Origin: JAURVT01 sp049059935
Lineage (GTDB): Bacteria > Actinomycetota > Actinomycetes > Propionibacteriales > Nocardioidaceae
DNA: 25,314 nt
Assembly: GCF_049059935.1 (NCBI RefSeq)
Contig: NZ_JBMGQR010000064.1
Location: 1 to 25,314, forward strand
Direction: 5' to 3'
The notes under the pieces are model-generated. The model ran no database searches. It was not told the origin of the DNA and saw only the letters and a list, made by a program, of their open reading frames with translations. Every line of letters starts with the position of its first letter. Within the stretch, counting starts at the first letter, position 1. Positions 1-8,228 of the stretch are shown here, piece by piece. The position numbers and the translations under genes are program-made.

Positions 1-137
1 TGGACGACGGGGTAGGCGGCCTGCGGGTCGCCCATCAGGTGGCACAGGGCGCGGATGCGGTCGAGCGAGGGCTCGAGCCTGGACTCGGGCCACCGCGCCA
101 GCAGGGCGCCCTCGACCTCGGCGTACGACGGTCTCAT
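1..137 (-). CDS. folC: Folylpolyglutamate synthase / dihydrofolate synthase, N-terminal fragment
   Basis: Only the first 45 codons are inside the window; the gene runs off the left edge. The reverse-strand translation begins MRPSYAEVEGALLARWPE and continues with LDRIRALCHLMGDPQ then AYPVVH, which is the typical opening of actinobacterial FolC just before its ATP-binding loop (the loop itself lies outside). FolC adds glutamate to dihydropteroate and to folates in the cytoplasm. The ATG at 137 is preferred because a GATAGT hexamer sits 7 nt upstream, which fits a leaderless start. A GTG two codons earlier is possible. In many actinobacteria folC lies downstream of valS on the same strand; here the two diverge. 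Assignment rests on a short fragment recognised by eye. Confidence 0.72.
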   Translation of the reverse strand, partial: MRPSYAEVEGALLARWPESRLEPSLDRIRALCHLMGDPQAAYPVV

Positions 138-144
138 TGGTCCC

Positions 145-150
145 ACTATC
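145..150 (-). promoter_or_regulatory. -10 element for folC (leaderless)
   Basis: On the minus strand GATAGT is followed by 7 nt and then the ATG at 137. This spacing puts the transcription start on the start codon. It matches the same arrangement seen at other genes of the window. Confidence 0.4.
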
Positions 151-185
151 GCAGGTGGGCCAGGGAGGGCTGGGTCGTGTCACCC

Positions 186-392
186 ATGGCCCTGCTGGGC
201 CCGGCGTCGACGGGAGCGGTGATCACGTCCGCCGGCCCGGTCCTGGCCGGGACGTTCGCGGTCCTGGTGACGGCCCTGACGCTCGACGTCGGCCGTCACC
301 TGTGGTGGCCCAGCAGGCTCGGGCGCGACGACGGACCGCCCGCCGCGGCTGATGCCGACGCCGAGCGCGGGCGCCAGGTGATCACTCCCTAG
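186..392 (+). pseudogene. Remnant of an MMPL-family transporter gene (C-terminal end, internally deleted)
   Basis: The plus-strand frame reads MALLGPASTGAVITSAGP, then VLAGTFAVLVTALTLDVGR and HLWWPSRLGRDD, ending at the TAG at 390. The first part resembles the conserved STGGVITSAG-VLAGTFAVL helix near the end of MMPL (RND-type) lipid/drug exporters. The second resembles their final LxLDLGRRxWWPSRL segment. The roughly 30 residues that normally separate them (the last transmembrane helix with its LLDTLLVRSLLVP core) are missing, with the frame kept. Nothing upstream in this frame looks like the rest of a 700-1000 residue MMPL protein, and folC begins only about 50 bases away. I read it as a decayed tail. 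Its stop codon is the first half of the valS -10 hexamer. A short expressed ORF starting at 186 is possible but I see no ribosome binding site. Confidence 0.6.
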
Positions 393-395
393 ACT
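390..395 (+). promoter_or_regulatory. -10 element for valS (leaderless)
   Basis: TAGACT lies exactly 7 nt upstream of the valS ATG. It fits the actinobacterial TANNNT -10 consensus with transcription starting at the A of the start codon. The intervening CGGGGGC could alternatively act as a weak ribosome binding site. Confidence 0.5.
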
Positions 396-402
396 CGGGG
401 GC

Positions 403-2997
403 ATGAGCAACGTCCCCGAGAAGCCCGTGCTGGAGGGCCTGGAGGCCACATGGTCCCAGGCCTGGGAGGAGCAGGGCACCTACCGCTTCGACCGGACCAA
501 GACCCGCGACCAGGTGTACTCCATCGACACCCCGCCGCCGACGGTCTCGGGGTCGCTGCACATCGGGCACGTCTTCTCCTACACCCACACCGACGTGATC
601 GCCCGCTACCAGCGGATGACGGGCAAGGAGGTCTTCTACCCGATGGGGTGGGACGACAACGGCCTGCCCACCGAGCGTCGCGTCCAGAACTACTACGGCG
701 TCCGCTGCGACCCCGCCCTGCCCTACGACGAGGGCTTCGTCCCGCCCGAGAAGCCCGACCCGAAGAAGCAGGTGGCGATCAGCCGCCGCAACTTCATCGA
801 GCTGTGCAACGAGCTGGTCGAGCAGGACGAGAAGGTCTTCGAGGCGCTGTGGCGCACCCTCGGCCTCTCGGTCGACTGGACGCAGACCTACACGACCATC
901 GGCGACCACGCGCGCGCCACAAGCCAGCGCGCGTTCCTGCGCAACCTCGCCCGCGGCGAGGCCTACCAGCAGGACGCCCCCACGCTGTGGGACGTCACGT
1001 TCCAGACCGCCGTCGCCCAGGCCGAGCTCGAGGCCCGCGACTACCCCGGCGCCTACCATCGGATCGCCTACCACGGCGCCGACGGACCGGTCTTCGTCGA
1101 GACCACGCGCCCCGAGCTCGTCCCGGCCTGCGTCGCGCTGATCGCGCACCCCGACGACGAGCGCTACCAGGCCCTGTTCGGCAGCACCGTCCGCTCGCCG
1201 CTGTTCGACGTCGAGGTGCCCGTCCTGGCGCACCCGGCCGCCGAGCGCGACAAGGGCGCGGGCATCGCGATGTGCTGCACGTTCGGCGACCTCACCGACG
1301 TCCAGTGGTGGCGCGAGCTGCAGCTGGCCAACCGCACCGTCATCGGCCGCGACGGCCGGCTGCTGCGCGACGTCCCCGCCTGGATCACCGGCGAGGCCGG
1401 CCGGGCGCTGTACGCCGAGCTCGGCGGCAAGACCGTCTTCTCCGCGCGCGAGGCCGTCGTCGACGCGCTGCGCGCCTCGGGCGACCTCGACGGCGAGCCC
1501 AAGGCCACCCAGCGCATGGCGAACTTCTTCGAGAAGGGCGACAAGCCGCTCGAGATCGTCTCGACCCGCCAGTGGTACCTCAAGAACGGCGGGCGCGACC
1601 CCGAGCTGCGCGGCCGGCTGGTCGCGCGCGGCAGCGACATCGCGTGGGCGCCGGAGTACATGAAGCACCGGCTGACCAACTGGATCGACGGCCTGAACGG
1701 TGACTGGCTCGTCTCGCGCCAGCGGTTCTTCGGCGTCGCGTTCCCGGTCTGGTACCGCCTCGACGCCGACGGCGAGCCCGTCTACGACGACCCGATCCTC
1801 CCCGACGAGTCGCAGCTGCCGGTCGACCCGGCGTCCCAGGCGCCCGACGGGTTCGAGGAGTCGCAGCGCGGCGAGCCGGGCGGCTTCGTCGCCGACCCCG
1901 ACGTCCTCGACACCTGGGCCACCTCGTCGCTGACGCCGCACATCGTCGGCGGCTGGGAGACCGACCCCGACCTGTTCGCGCGCATCTTCCCGATGGACCT
2001 CGCCACCCAGGCGCACGACATCATCCGCACCTGGCTGTTCTCGCGTGTCGTCCGCTCGCACCTGGAGAACGGCTGCGCGCCGTGGACGCACGCCATGGTC
2101 TCGGGCTTCGTGGTCGACCCCGACCGCAAGAAGATGTCCAAGTCCAAGGGCAACGTCGTCGTCCCCGACGAGATCCTCGACAAGTTCGGCGCCGACGCCG
2201 TCCGCTGGCGCGCCGCCCTGGCGCGCCCGGGCGCGGACTCCCCCTTCGACGAGACGCAGATGAAGGTCGGGCGCCGCCTGGCGATGAAGGTGCTCAACGC
2301 GAGCCGCTTCGTCCTGGCGACGGACTCCTTCGGCATCGGCGCCGACGTCGGCGACATCGAGGCGTCGCTGGTCACCGAGCCGGTCGACCTGGCGATGCTC
2401 GCGCGCCTGCGCGGCGTCGTCACCGAGGCGACCGCCGCGTTCGAGGCCTACGACTACACCACCGCCCTCGAGGTGAGCGAGCGGTTCTTCTGGTCGTTCT
2501 GCGACGACTACCTCGAGCTGGTCAAGGAGCGCGCGTACGGCAACCGCAACGAGCCGGCCGCCGTCCAGTCGGCCAAGTCGGCGCTCGCGTCGGCGCTCAG
2601 CGTCCAGCTGCGCCTGCTGGCGCCGTTCCTGCCCTACGTGACCGAGGAGGTCTGGTCGTGGTGGCAGGAGGGCTCGGTGCACCGCTCGCGCTGGCCGCAC
2701 CCCGCCGAGGACCTCGCCACCGCCGACGCCGACCCGTCGGTCCTCGACGTCGCCGCCGAGGCCCTCGCGGGCATCCGCGGCGCGAAGTCGACGGCCAAGG
2801 TCAAGATGAAGACCCCCGTCACGGCGGTCCGCGTCAGCGGCCCCCAGGCCCGCCTCGACCTGCTGGCGCTGGCCGTCGGTGACGTCAAGGCCGCGGGTGC
2901 GGTCGTCGGTGACGTCGTCCCCACGCCGTCCGACGGCGGACGCGAGCTCGTCGTCGAGGCCGACGTCGAGGCGCCGGAGCCCACGCCGGCCGGGTGA
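403..2997 (+). CDS. valS: Valine--tRNA ligase (type 2)
   Basis: This 864-residue cytoplasmic class I synthetase charges tRNA-Val with valine. The HIGH signature is intact at residues 53-56 (SGSLHIGHVFSY) and KMSKS at 577-581 (KKMSKSKGN). Between them lies the CP1 editing domain, marked by FVETTRPELVPACVALIAHPDD, which hydrolyses mis-charged threonyl-tRNA. The WDDNGLPTERRVQNYYG segment and the shortish C-terminus suit the archaeal-like 'type 2' ValS used by a subset of actinobacteria rather than the mycobacterial type 1. The start is set by the TAGACT hexamer 7 nt upstream. The TGA stop lies in the loop of a strong hairpin shared with the convergent gene. Neighbours folC and a saccharopine-dehydrogenase-like gene also accompany valS in M. 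tuberculosis. Confidence 0.96.
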   Translation: MSNVPEKPVLEGLEATWSQAWEEQGTYRFDRTKTRDQVYSIDTPPPTVSGSLHIGHVFSYTHTDVIARYQRMTGKEVFYPMGWDDNGLPTERRVQNYYGVRCDPALPYDEGFVPPEKPDPKKQVAISRRNFIELCNELVEQDEKVFEALWRTLGLSVDWTQTYTTIGDHARATSQRAFLRNLARGEAYQQDAPTLWDVTFQTAVAQAELEARDYPGAYHRIAYHGADGPVFVETTRPELVPACVALIAHPDDERYQALFGSTVRSPLFDVEVPVLAHPAAERDKGAGIAMCCTFGDLTDVQWWRELQLANRTVIGRDGRLLRDVPAWITGEAGRALYAELGGKTVFSAREAVVDALRASGDLDGEPKATQRMANFFEKGDKPLEIVSTRQWYLKNGGRDPELRGRLVARGSDIAWAPEYMKHRLTNWIDGLNGDWLVSRQRFFGVAFPVWYRLDADGEPVYDDPILPDESQLPVDPASQAPDGFEESQRGEPGGFVADPDVLDTWATSSLTPHIVGGWETDPDLFARIFPMDLATQAHDIIRTWLFSRVVRSHLENGCAPWTHAMVSGFVVDPDRKKMSKSKGNVVVPDEILDKFGADAVRWRAALARPGADSPFDETQMKVGRRLAMKVLNASRFVLATDSFGIGADVGDIEASLVTEPVDLAMLARLRGVVTEATAAFEAYDYTTALEVSERFFWSFCDDYLELVKERAYGNRNEPAAVQSAKSALASALSVQLRLLAPFLPYVTEEVWSWWQEGSVHRSRWPHPAEDLATADADPSVLDVAAEALAGIRGAKSTAKVKMKTPVTAVRVSGPQARLDLLALAVGDVKAAGAVVGDVVPTPSDGGRELVVEADVEAPEPTPAG

Positions 2998-3009
2998 TCC
3001 CGGCCGGCG
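2984..3009. terminator. Bidirectional hairpin between convergent genes
   Basis: A perfect 11-bp GC-only stem (2984-2994 with 2999-3009) closes a TGAT tetraloop, and that loop is the valS stop codon plus one base. No T-tract follows on either strand, which is common for high-GC actinobacterial terminators. It lies 9 bases from the stop codon of the convergent secreted-protein gene, so it can end both transcripts. Confidence 0.7.
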
Positions 3010-3018
3010 CGGCCCGCG

Positions 3019-4587
3019 CTACTTCTTGACCTTGGCGGTGGTCCTCGCCGAGCCGCCGTTGATCGCGGCGGTGCCCGAGTAGGTCACCGTGAAGGTGTGC
3101 GTGCCCTTCTTGAGCTTGGCCAGCGTGACGGTGGCCTTGCCACCGCTGAGCCGCACCCCGCTCTTGACGACCTTGGCGCCGTCCTTGACGGTGACCGTGC
3201 CGCCCGGGCTCGCGACGCCCGGCACCGAGACGGTGACCGACACCGTCGCCTTCTTCTTGCCGCCCCTGGCCTTCGCCGAGACCGCGGAGGTGCGCTTGGC
3301 GACCACGGCGGACGCGCTGGACGCGCGTGCATCGTCGCGGAAGCCGATGCGGCGTGCGGTGACCACGAACGAGATGCGCTGGCCCGCGTCCACGTCGCCG
3401 AGCACGTAGGACGCGCCCGTCCGCCCCGTGGCCTTGCCGCCGCGCAGCCACGCGTAGGTGAACGACAGGCCAGGCGTCCCCCAGGTGCCCGGGGACGCGC
3501 TCATCGTGGAGCCGACGCGGGACGTGCCGACGACGGTCGGTGCCGCGCCACGGTTGATCGAGTCCAGCCCGCCCTCGACCAGCGAGCCGATCGCGACCGA
3601 GCCCGTGGCACCGACGGTCACCGCCTTGGCCTGCGACTCGCTCTTGACGCTGCCGGGGAACCAGGAGTCCTGGTCGGTGTCGCCCGACACCTTGACGAGG
3701 TACTGGCCCGCATTGAGGCCGCGGACGGTGAAGGCGCCAGTGTTGTCGGTGGAGGCCGACCGCGACACCAGGCGTCCGTCGGCGGTGTACGCCTCGACGT
3801 AGGAGAACCGGAGCGCGTTGCCGGCCGCGTCCGTGACGCGCCCGGAGATGGACGAGCCGGCGGTCAGAGTCGCGTTCACCCTGGGCGGGACCCCCTGGCC
3901 GAGCTCGGGGACCTCCAGCACGGTGGCCGCCGCGAGTCCCGCGGACTCGGCCATGCCGTTCCAGTACTGGGCGGCGAAGCCGCCCGACGCCTCCTCGTCC
4001 CGGTTGAAGCTCACCTTGTAGCTGCCGGGGTTGACGCCGGTCACCTCGTACTCGCCGTCGGGGCCGACGTAGCCGAATCCGACCTGCTTGCCGTCCACCG
4101 TGAGCAGCTCGACGGTGCTGTCCTCGACGTCGAGACCGGCGGCGGTGCTCACCGTCCCGGTGACGGTCTGGCCGTAGTCCAGGGCGAAGTCCACCACGTG
4201 CGCGGGGTCGCCGGCCGTGTAGGTGAAGGGCTCGGCGGCCTCGAAGGTAGTCGCACCGCCCTGGAACTGAGCGGCGTAGCTGTCGTAGTCGTCGTCGTAG
4301 GCGTCTACCGAGACCACGTACTCCCCGGACGGGAGGTCGCTGATCGAGTAGGTGCTGCAGTCCGTGTCGCCGTCGTCCTCGTCGCAGTAGGACGAGTCGA
4401 CGTTCTCGCCGGGGTCGTCGGCGCTGAAGACCTGCACGAACGCGGCGCTGACACCTCCGGCCCCGCTGATCGTGCCGGTGACGCTGGTGGTGGCCGCCTG
4501 GGCGGCGGTGCCGAAGGTGGGCGCAAGACCGAACGCCAGGAGGGCGCTGGTGGTGGCGGCGACCAGGGTCGCGCGAGTGCGTCGCAT
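3019..4587 (-). CDS. Secreted multi-domain protein with carboxypeptidase-regulatory-like and Ig-like repeats
   Basis: A 522-residue exported protein of unknown specific role. Residues 1-31 are a Sec signal peptide (MRRTR, hydrophobic core, cleavage near AAQA). Three beta-sandwich modules of the CarboxypepD-regulatory/SdrB type follow (about 33-137, 140-240 and 245-335), each with a GxYxVxG or GxFTVRGL-type strand. Next is an Ig-like module with GTWGTPGLSFTYAWLRGG and the VDAGQRISFVVTA strand (about 348-430). The end is a Lys-rich bacterial Ig-like module (about 440-522) with GGTVTVKDGAKVV and GTHTFTVTYSG. The only two cysteines, C68 and C77, bracket an acidic loop (DEDDGDTD) that could be a disulfide-closed metal site. 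There is no LPXTG motif or membrane tail, so it is probably released or held non-covalently. The ATG at 4587 has GGGGAG six bases upstream; longer frames upstream lack export logic. Probably surface adhesion or structural, by inference. Confidence 0.82.
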   Translation of the reverse strand: MRRTRATLVAATTSALLAFGLAPTFGTAAQAATTSVTGTISGAGGVSAAFVQVFSADDPGENVDSSYCDEDDGDTDCSTYSISDLPSGEYVVSVDAYDDDYDSYAAQFQGGATTFEAAEPFTYTAGDPAHVVDFALDYGQTVTGTVSTAAGLDVEDSTVELLTVDGKQVGFGYVGPDGEYEVTGVNPGSYKVSFNRDEEASGGFAAQYWNGMAESAGLAAATVLEVPELGQGVPPRVNATLTAGSSISGRVTDAAGNALRFSYVEAYTADGRLVSRSASTDNTGAFTVRGLNAGQYLVKVSGDTDQDSWFPGSVKSESQAKAVTVGATGSVAIGSLVEGGLDSINRGAAPTVVGTSRVGSTMSASPGTWGTPGLSFTYAWLRGGKATGRTGASYVLGDVDAGQRISFVVTARRIGFRDDARASSASAVVAKRTSAVSAKARGGKKKATVSVTVSVPGVASPGGTVTVKDGAKVVKSGVRLSGGKATVTLAKLKKGTHTFTVTYSGTAAINGGSARTTAKVKK

Positions 4588-4611
4588 CGTGGGTGTCTCC
4601 CCGAGAGTGGG

Positions 4612-4663
4612 CGGCTTCCCCCTGTGGGAGCCGTCACAGCGGATGGTGGCAGGAGACATCCGC
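4612..4663 (-). promoter_or_regulatory. Two-hairpin leader of the secreted-protein gene
   Basis: Upstream of the ATG at 4587 two stem-loops follow one another. One pairs GCGGATG (4639-4645) with CATCCGC (4657-4663), 7 bp with an 11-nt loop. The second pairs CGGCT (4612-4616) with AGCCG (4629-4633), with a possible inner CCC/GGG pair. They form a structured 5' leader ending before the ribosome binding site. I could not match it to a known riboswitch class. Confidence 0.35.
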
Positions 4664-4672
4664 CGTCGGGGC

Positions 4673-4688
4673 CGGTTTGGCCGAACCG
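4673..4688 (-). terminator. Weak hairpin after the saccharopine-dehydrogenase-like gene
   Basis: CGGTT (4673-4677) pairs with AACCG (4684-4688) around a 6-nt loop, beginning about 9 bases past the TAG of the upstream minus-strand gene. The stem is short and has no T-run, so this is a tentative terminator. Confidence 0.3.
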
Positions 4689-4697
4689 AGACCCAGG

Positions 4698-5837
4698 CTA
4701 GACCCGGCGGAAGAAGTCCAGCCGGCTCGAGAGCGCGTCGCCCATCGCGACGGCGGTCGTCACCTGGCCGGCGACGTCGGGCAGGTCGTCGAGGGCGAGG
4801 CAGAGCGCGGACTCGCCGAGCATGCGCGCGGTCTCGGTGTAGCCGGGGTCGCCGCCGGAGACCTCGGTGGTGACGGTCTCGCCGCCGCCCTCGGCGACGA
4901 AGCGGACCTTGAACCAGGACCGGTCGCGCTTGGCCTGGCTGGGACCCTCGCCCTGCGAGCGCACCTTGAGCAGCAGGTCGCGGCCCGGGGGCAGCTGGCT
5001 GACGGCGAGCACGGCGCCCGCTCCTGCGGCCGACGCCGCCATCATGGGCAGCCCGCCGAACAGGGCGTAGTGGCCGTAGGAGAAGTCGGGCCCGTACGCG
5101 GGCAGGGCGCGCGCCGAGCGTCGCACGATCACCGGGTCGATGGTGGGCAGCGGGAGCGCCCACCCCTGGCCACCCGGGCCGCGCTCGGGACGCGCCGGCA
5201 GCGCGCGCACCCGTCGTCCCGGTGCCCGCCCCTCGGTCTTGCGGCGCTCGGCGGCGACGCGCCCGGACTGGCGCACGCGGGAGAACGCCCGGACCGCGGA
5301 GTGGTAGGTGCCGCCGGAGAAGTCGGCGTTCGCCGTGACGAAGCCGCGGACAGTGAGGGGCACGTCGTCGGGCAGGAGCGCGACGGTCTGCTGGACGCCG
5401 AGGTCGTGCGGCACCGAGTCGAACCCGCACGCGTGCACCAGCCTGGCGCCGGTCTGCTCGGCGCGGCGGTGGTGCGCGAGCCACGTCCGGTCGACGAACT
5501 CGGGCTCGCCGGTCAGGTCGCAGTACGCCGTGCCGGCGTGCGCGCAGGCGGCCACCGCGGGCTCGCCGTGCTCGACGTACGGGCCGACCGTGGTGGCCAG
5601 GACCCGCGTGCTCTCGGCGAGGGCGCGCACCTGGCGGGTGTCGGTGATGTCGGCGACCTCGATCTGCGGCACCGCTCCCCCGGCGTCCGCGACGCGCTGG
5701 GCCACCGCCTCCAGCTTGGCGCGGCTGCGCCCGGCCACGGCCCACGTCGCTCCGTCCGGGACGTGGGCGCCCAGGTAGTCGGCGGTCAGGCCACCGGTGA
5801 ACCCGGTCGCTCCCAGCAGGACGATGTCGTGGGCCAT
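4698..5837 (-). CDS. Saccharopine dehydrogenase-like NAD(P)-dependent reductase (trans-acting enoyl reductase family)
   Basis: The 379-residue protein opens with a Rossmann dinucleotide-binding loop, IVLLGATGFTGG (GATGFTG at 9-15), followed by WAVAGRSRAKL, where the arginine after the second strand suggests NADP preference. VLATTVGPYVEHGEPAVAACA, then TAYCDLTGE, and ACGFDSVPHDLG are typical of the Sacchrp_dh_NADP family. In mycobacteria this family includes the trans-acting enoyl reductase Rv2953 and its relative Rv2449c, which also sits beside valS. It probably reduces a lipid or polyketide-type enoyl or related substrate; the real substrate cannot be read from sequence. The ATG at 5837 is 7 nt after a TAGGGT hexamer, so translation is probably leaderless. 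The gene upstream ends 20 bases away. Confidence 0.85.
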   Translation of the reverse strand: MAHDIVLLGATGFTGGLTADYLGAHVPDGATWAVAGRSRAKLEAVAQRVADAGGAVPQIEVADITDTRQVRALAESTRVLATTVGPYVEHGEPAVAACAHAGTAYCDLTGEPEFVDRTWLAHHRRAEQTGARLVHACGFDSVPHDLGVQQTVALLPDDVPLTVRGFVTANADFSGGTYHSAVRAFSRVRQSGRVAAERRKTEGRAPGRRVRALPARPERGPGGQGWALPLPTIDPVIVRRSARALPAYGPDFSYGHYALFGGLPMMAASAAGAGAVLAVSQLPPGRDLLLKVRSQGEGPSQAKRDRSWFKVRFVAEGGGETVTTEVSGGDPGYTETARMLGESALCLALDDLPDVAGQVTTAVAMGDALSSRLDFFRRV

Positions 5838-5844
5838 GGCCAGG

Positions 5845-5850
5845 ACCCTA
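5845..5850 (-). promoter_or_regulatory. -10 element for the saccharopine-dehydrogenase-like gene (leaderless)
   Basis: Minus-strand TAGGGT is followed by a 7-nt spacer and the ATG at 5837. It lies in the 20-base gap after the dioxygenase-like gene, so the downstream gene can be transcribed on its own. Confidence 0.45.
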
Positions 5851-5857
5851 GGACCAG

Positions 5858-6772
5858 CTAGCTCGGCGGGCTCGGCGGGGTGCCCCCACCGGCCGGCGGC
5901 GCACCGCCGCCAGAGGGCTCGGTGCTGGTGTCGACCGGCACGGTGAGCGTCGCGCGGTAGCCCGCGGACGTGCTGCCGGTCATCGCGGCCATCTGGTGGG
6001 CGCCGGAGTCGTCGCCGAAGACGTTGTCGCGCGCCAGCGACACGTCCGCCAGGTTCGAGACCGACCCCTCGTACCCGTCGGTCGCGTAGACCTCGGTGAG
6101 CGTCTTCTTGGGGAACGCGAGCTGGGAGGTGGCGATGGCGTTGGTGGAGTCGTCGATCGAGTCGGCGTCGGGGTAGACCTCGACGTGCACGTGCGGCCAG
6201 CGTCCGGCGTAGCAGGCCGGAAAGATGCTGGTGAAGGAGACCTTGCCGTCGGCGTCGGCCACCTGCACGCCGCGCAGGTAGTTCTGGTCGGCGATGCTGT
6301 CGGAGTACATCGAGTACTCGCCGTCGCGGTCGCAGTGCCACGCGTAGACGGCCACGCCCGCGAACGGAGCTCCGTCGTTCGCCATGTCGAGGACGGTGAG
6401 CTCGAGGTCGAGGCCGACGCCCTCGGCGGTGCCGGACGCGTCGCCGAAGCTGCTGCGGATGTCACGGCGCACGATCCCGGACTCCTCGAGCACGTCCGGC
6501 CCGTTGGACCCGTCGCCCGGGTAGGGCCCCGCGGTCTCGTCGGGGATCTCGGTCAGTCCCGACCCGGACGAGGCGGATGCGGACGCCGTCGGCGAGGACG
6601 AGCCGGACGACGAGCCGCCACAGGCCGCCAGGGCCAGCGACCCGGCACCGGCTCCGGCCAGGCCGAGGACCCGGCGCCGGCTCAGCAGGGTGGTGACGTC
6701 GAACGCGAGGCCCTGGTCCTCGACGTCCTCGGCGGGGCGGGGAAGGGCACGGCCCTCGAATGATCTGCGCAT
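5858..6772 (-). CDS. Intradiol ring-cleavage dioxygenase-like lipoprotein
   Basis: The 304-residue protein carries an export signal with a twin-arginine-like SRRRVLG (31-37), a hydrophobic run, and a lipobox LAAC with the lipidated cysteine at 51. A Ser/Thr/Gly linker (52-72) leads to the catalytic fold. The DETAGPYPGDG start and the four predicted Fe(III) ligands of intradiol dioxygenases are present: Y153 (GEY), Y188 (ACY), H194 and H196 (WPHVHVEVY). Family members open catechol rings between the hydroxyls; this extracytoplasmic, lipid-anchored subgroup has poorly known substrates. The C-terminus (about 284-304) is a Pro/Gly/Ser tail that may extend through the cell wall. The ATG at 6772 lacks a good ribosome binding site; the signal begins only after residue 25, so a start a few codons later is possible. 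Confidence 0.85.
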   Translation of the reverse strand: MRRSFEGRALPRPAEDVEDQGLAFDVTTLLSRRRVLGLAGAGAGSLALAACGGSSSGSSSPTASASASSGSGLTEIPDETAGPYPGDGSNGPDVLEESGIVRRDIRSSFGDASGTAEGVGLDLELTVLDMANDGAPFAGVAVYAWHCDRDGEYSMYSDSIADQNYLRGVQVADADGKVSFTSIFPACYAGRWPHVHVEVYPDADSIDDSTNAIATSQLAFPKKTLTEVYATDGYEGSVSNLADVSLARDNVFGDDSGAHQMAAMTGSTSAGYRATLTVPVDTSTEPSGGGAPPAGGGTPPSPPS

Positions 6773-6783
6773 GCCCTAATCGT

Positions 6784-6827
6784 GGGCCGCCCCGGTGGGA
6801 GACGGCCCCGAACGACCTGGGAGGTCG
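6784..6827 (-). terminator. Tandem hairpins after clpX
   Basis: Ten bases past the clpX stop (minus strand), CGACCT/AGGTCG (6813-6818 with 6822-6827) forms a 6-bp stem with a 3-nt loop. It is followed by GGGCCG/CGGCCC (6784-6789 with 6803-6808), whose loop can hold a further CCC/GGG pairing. Together they look like a two-stem terminator without a T-tract, ahead of the dioxygenase-like gene. Confidence 0.5.
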
Positions 6828-6836
6828 CTGTGAGGG

Positions 6837-8105
<1,269 letters not shown>

Positions 8106-8168
8106 TGTGGCTCACCTTCTCCTCTGCCCCCGCGGACGCGGGTGGCGATGCTGCTGCGTGCTGTGCCG

Positions 8169-8174
8169 ACGGTA
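8169..8174 (-). promoter_or_regulatory. Possible -10 element for clpX
   Basis: Minus-strand TACCGT fits TANNNT and would give a leader of roughly 55 nt carrying the clpX ribosome binding site. It overlaps the region just past the clpP2 hairpin, which argues for separate transcription. No convincing -35 is visible. Confidence 0.3.
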
Positions 8175-8183
8175 CCCCGAGTG

Positions 8184-8219
8184 GGGCTCACACGTGTGGG
8201 ACTCGCCACGTGTGAGCCC
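8184..8219 (-). terminator. Strong hairpin between clpP2 and clpX
   Basis: GGGCTCACACGTG (8184-8196) pairs perfectly with CACGTGTGAGCCC (8207-8219), a 13-bp stem with a 10-nt loop. It starts 9 bases after the clpP2 stop. No T-tract follows. It should end, or attenuate, the clpP1-clpP2 transcript before clpX. Confidence 0.7.
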
Positions 8220-8228
8220 ACCGGTCTC

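Noticed and set aside
382..2700. Long open frame antisense to valS (772 codons)
   Set aside because: Composition is a run of Arg/Val/Asp/Gly typical of antisense GC-rich third positions, with no domain; the plus strand is unmistakable ValS.
4601..4690. Riboswitch (c-di-AMP, c-di-GMP or similar) in the leader of the secreted protein
   Set aside because: The stems are real but I could not match conserved loop sequences of any class I know.
3097..4701. Plus-strand frame of 534 codons opposite the secreted protein
   Set aside because: No recognisable domain; the minus strand has a signal peptide, ribosome binding site and clear beta-sandwich modules.
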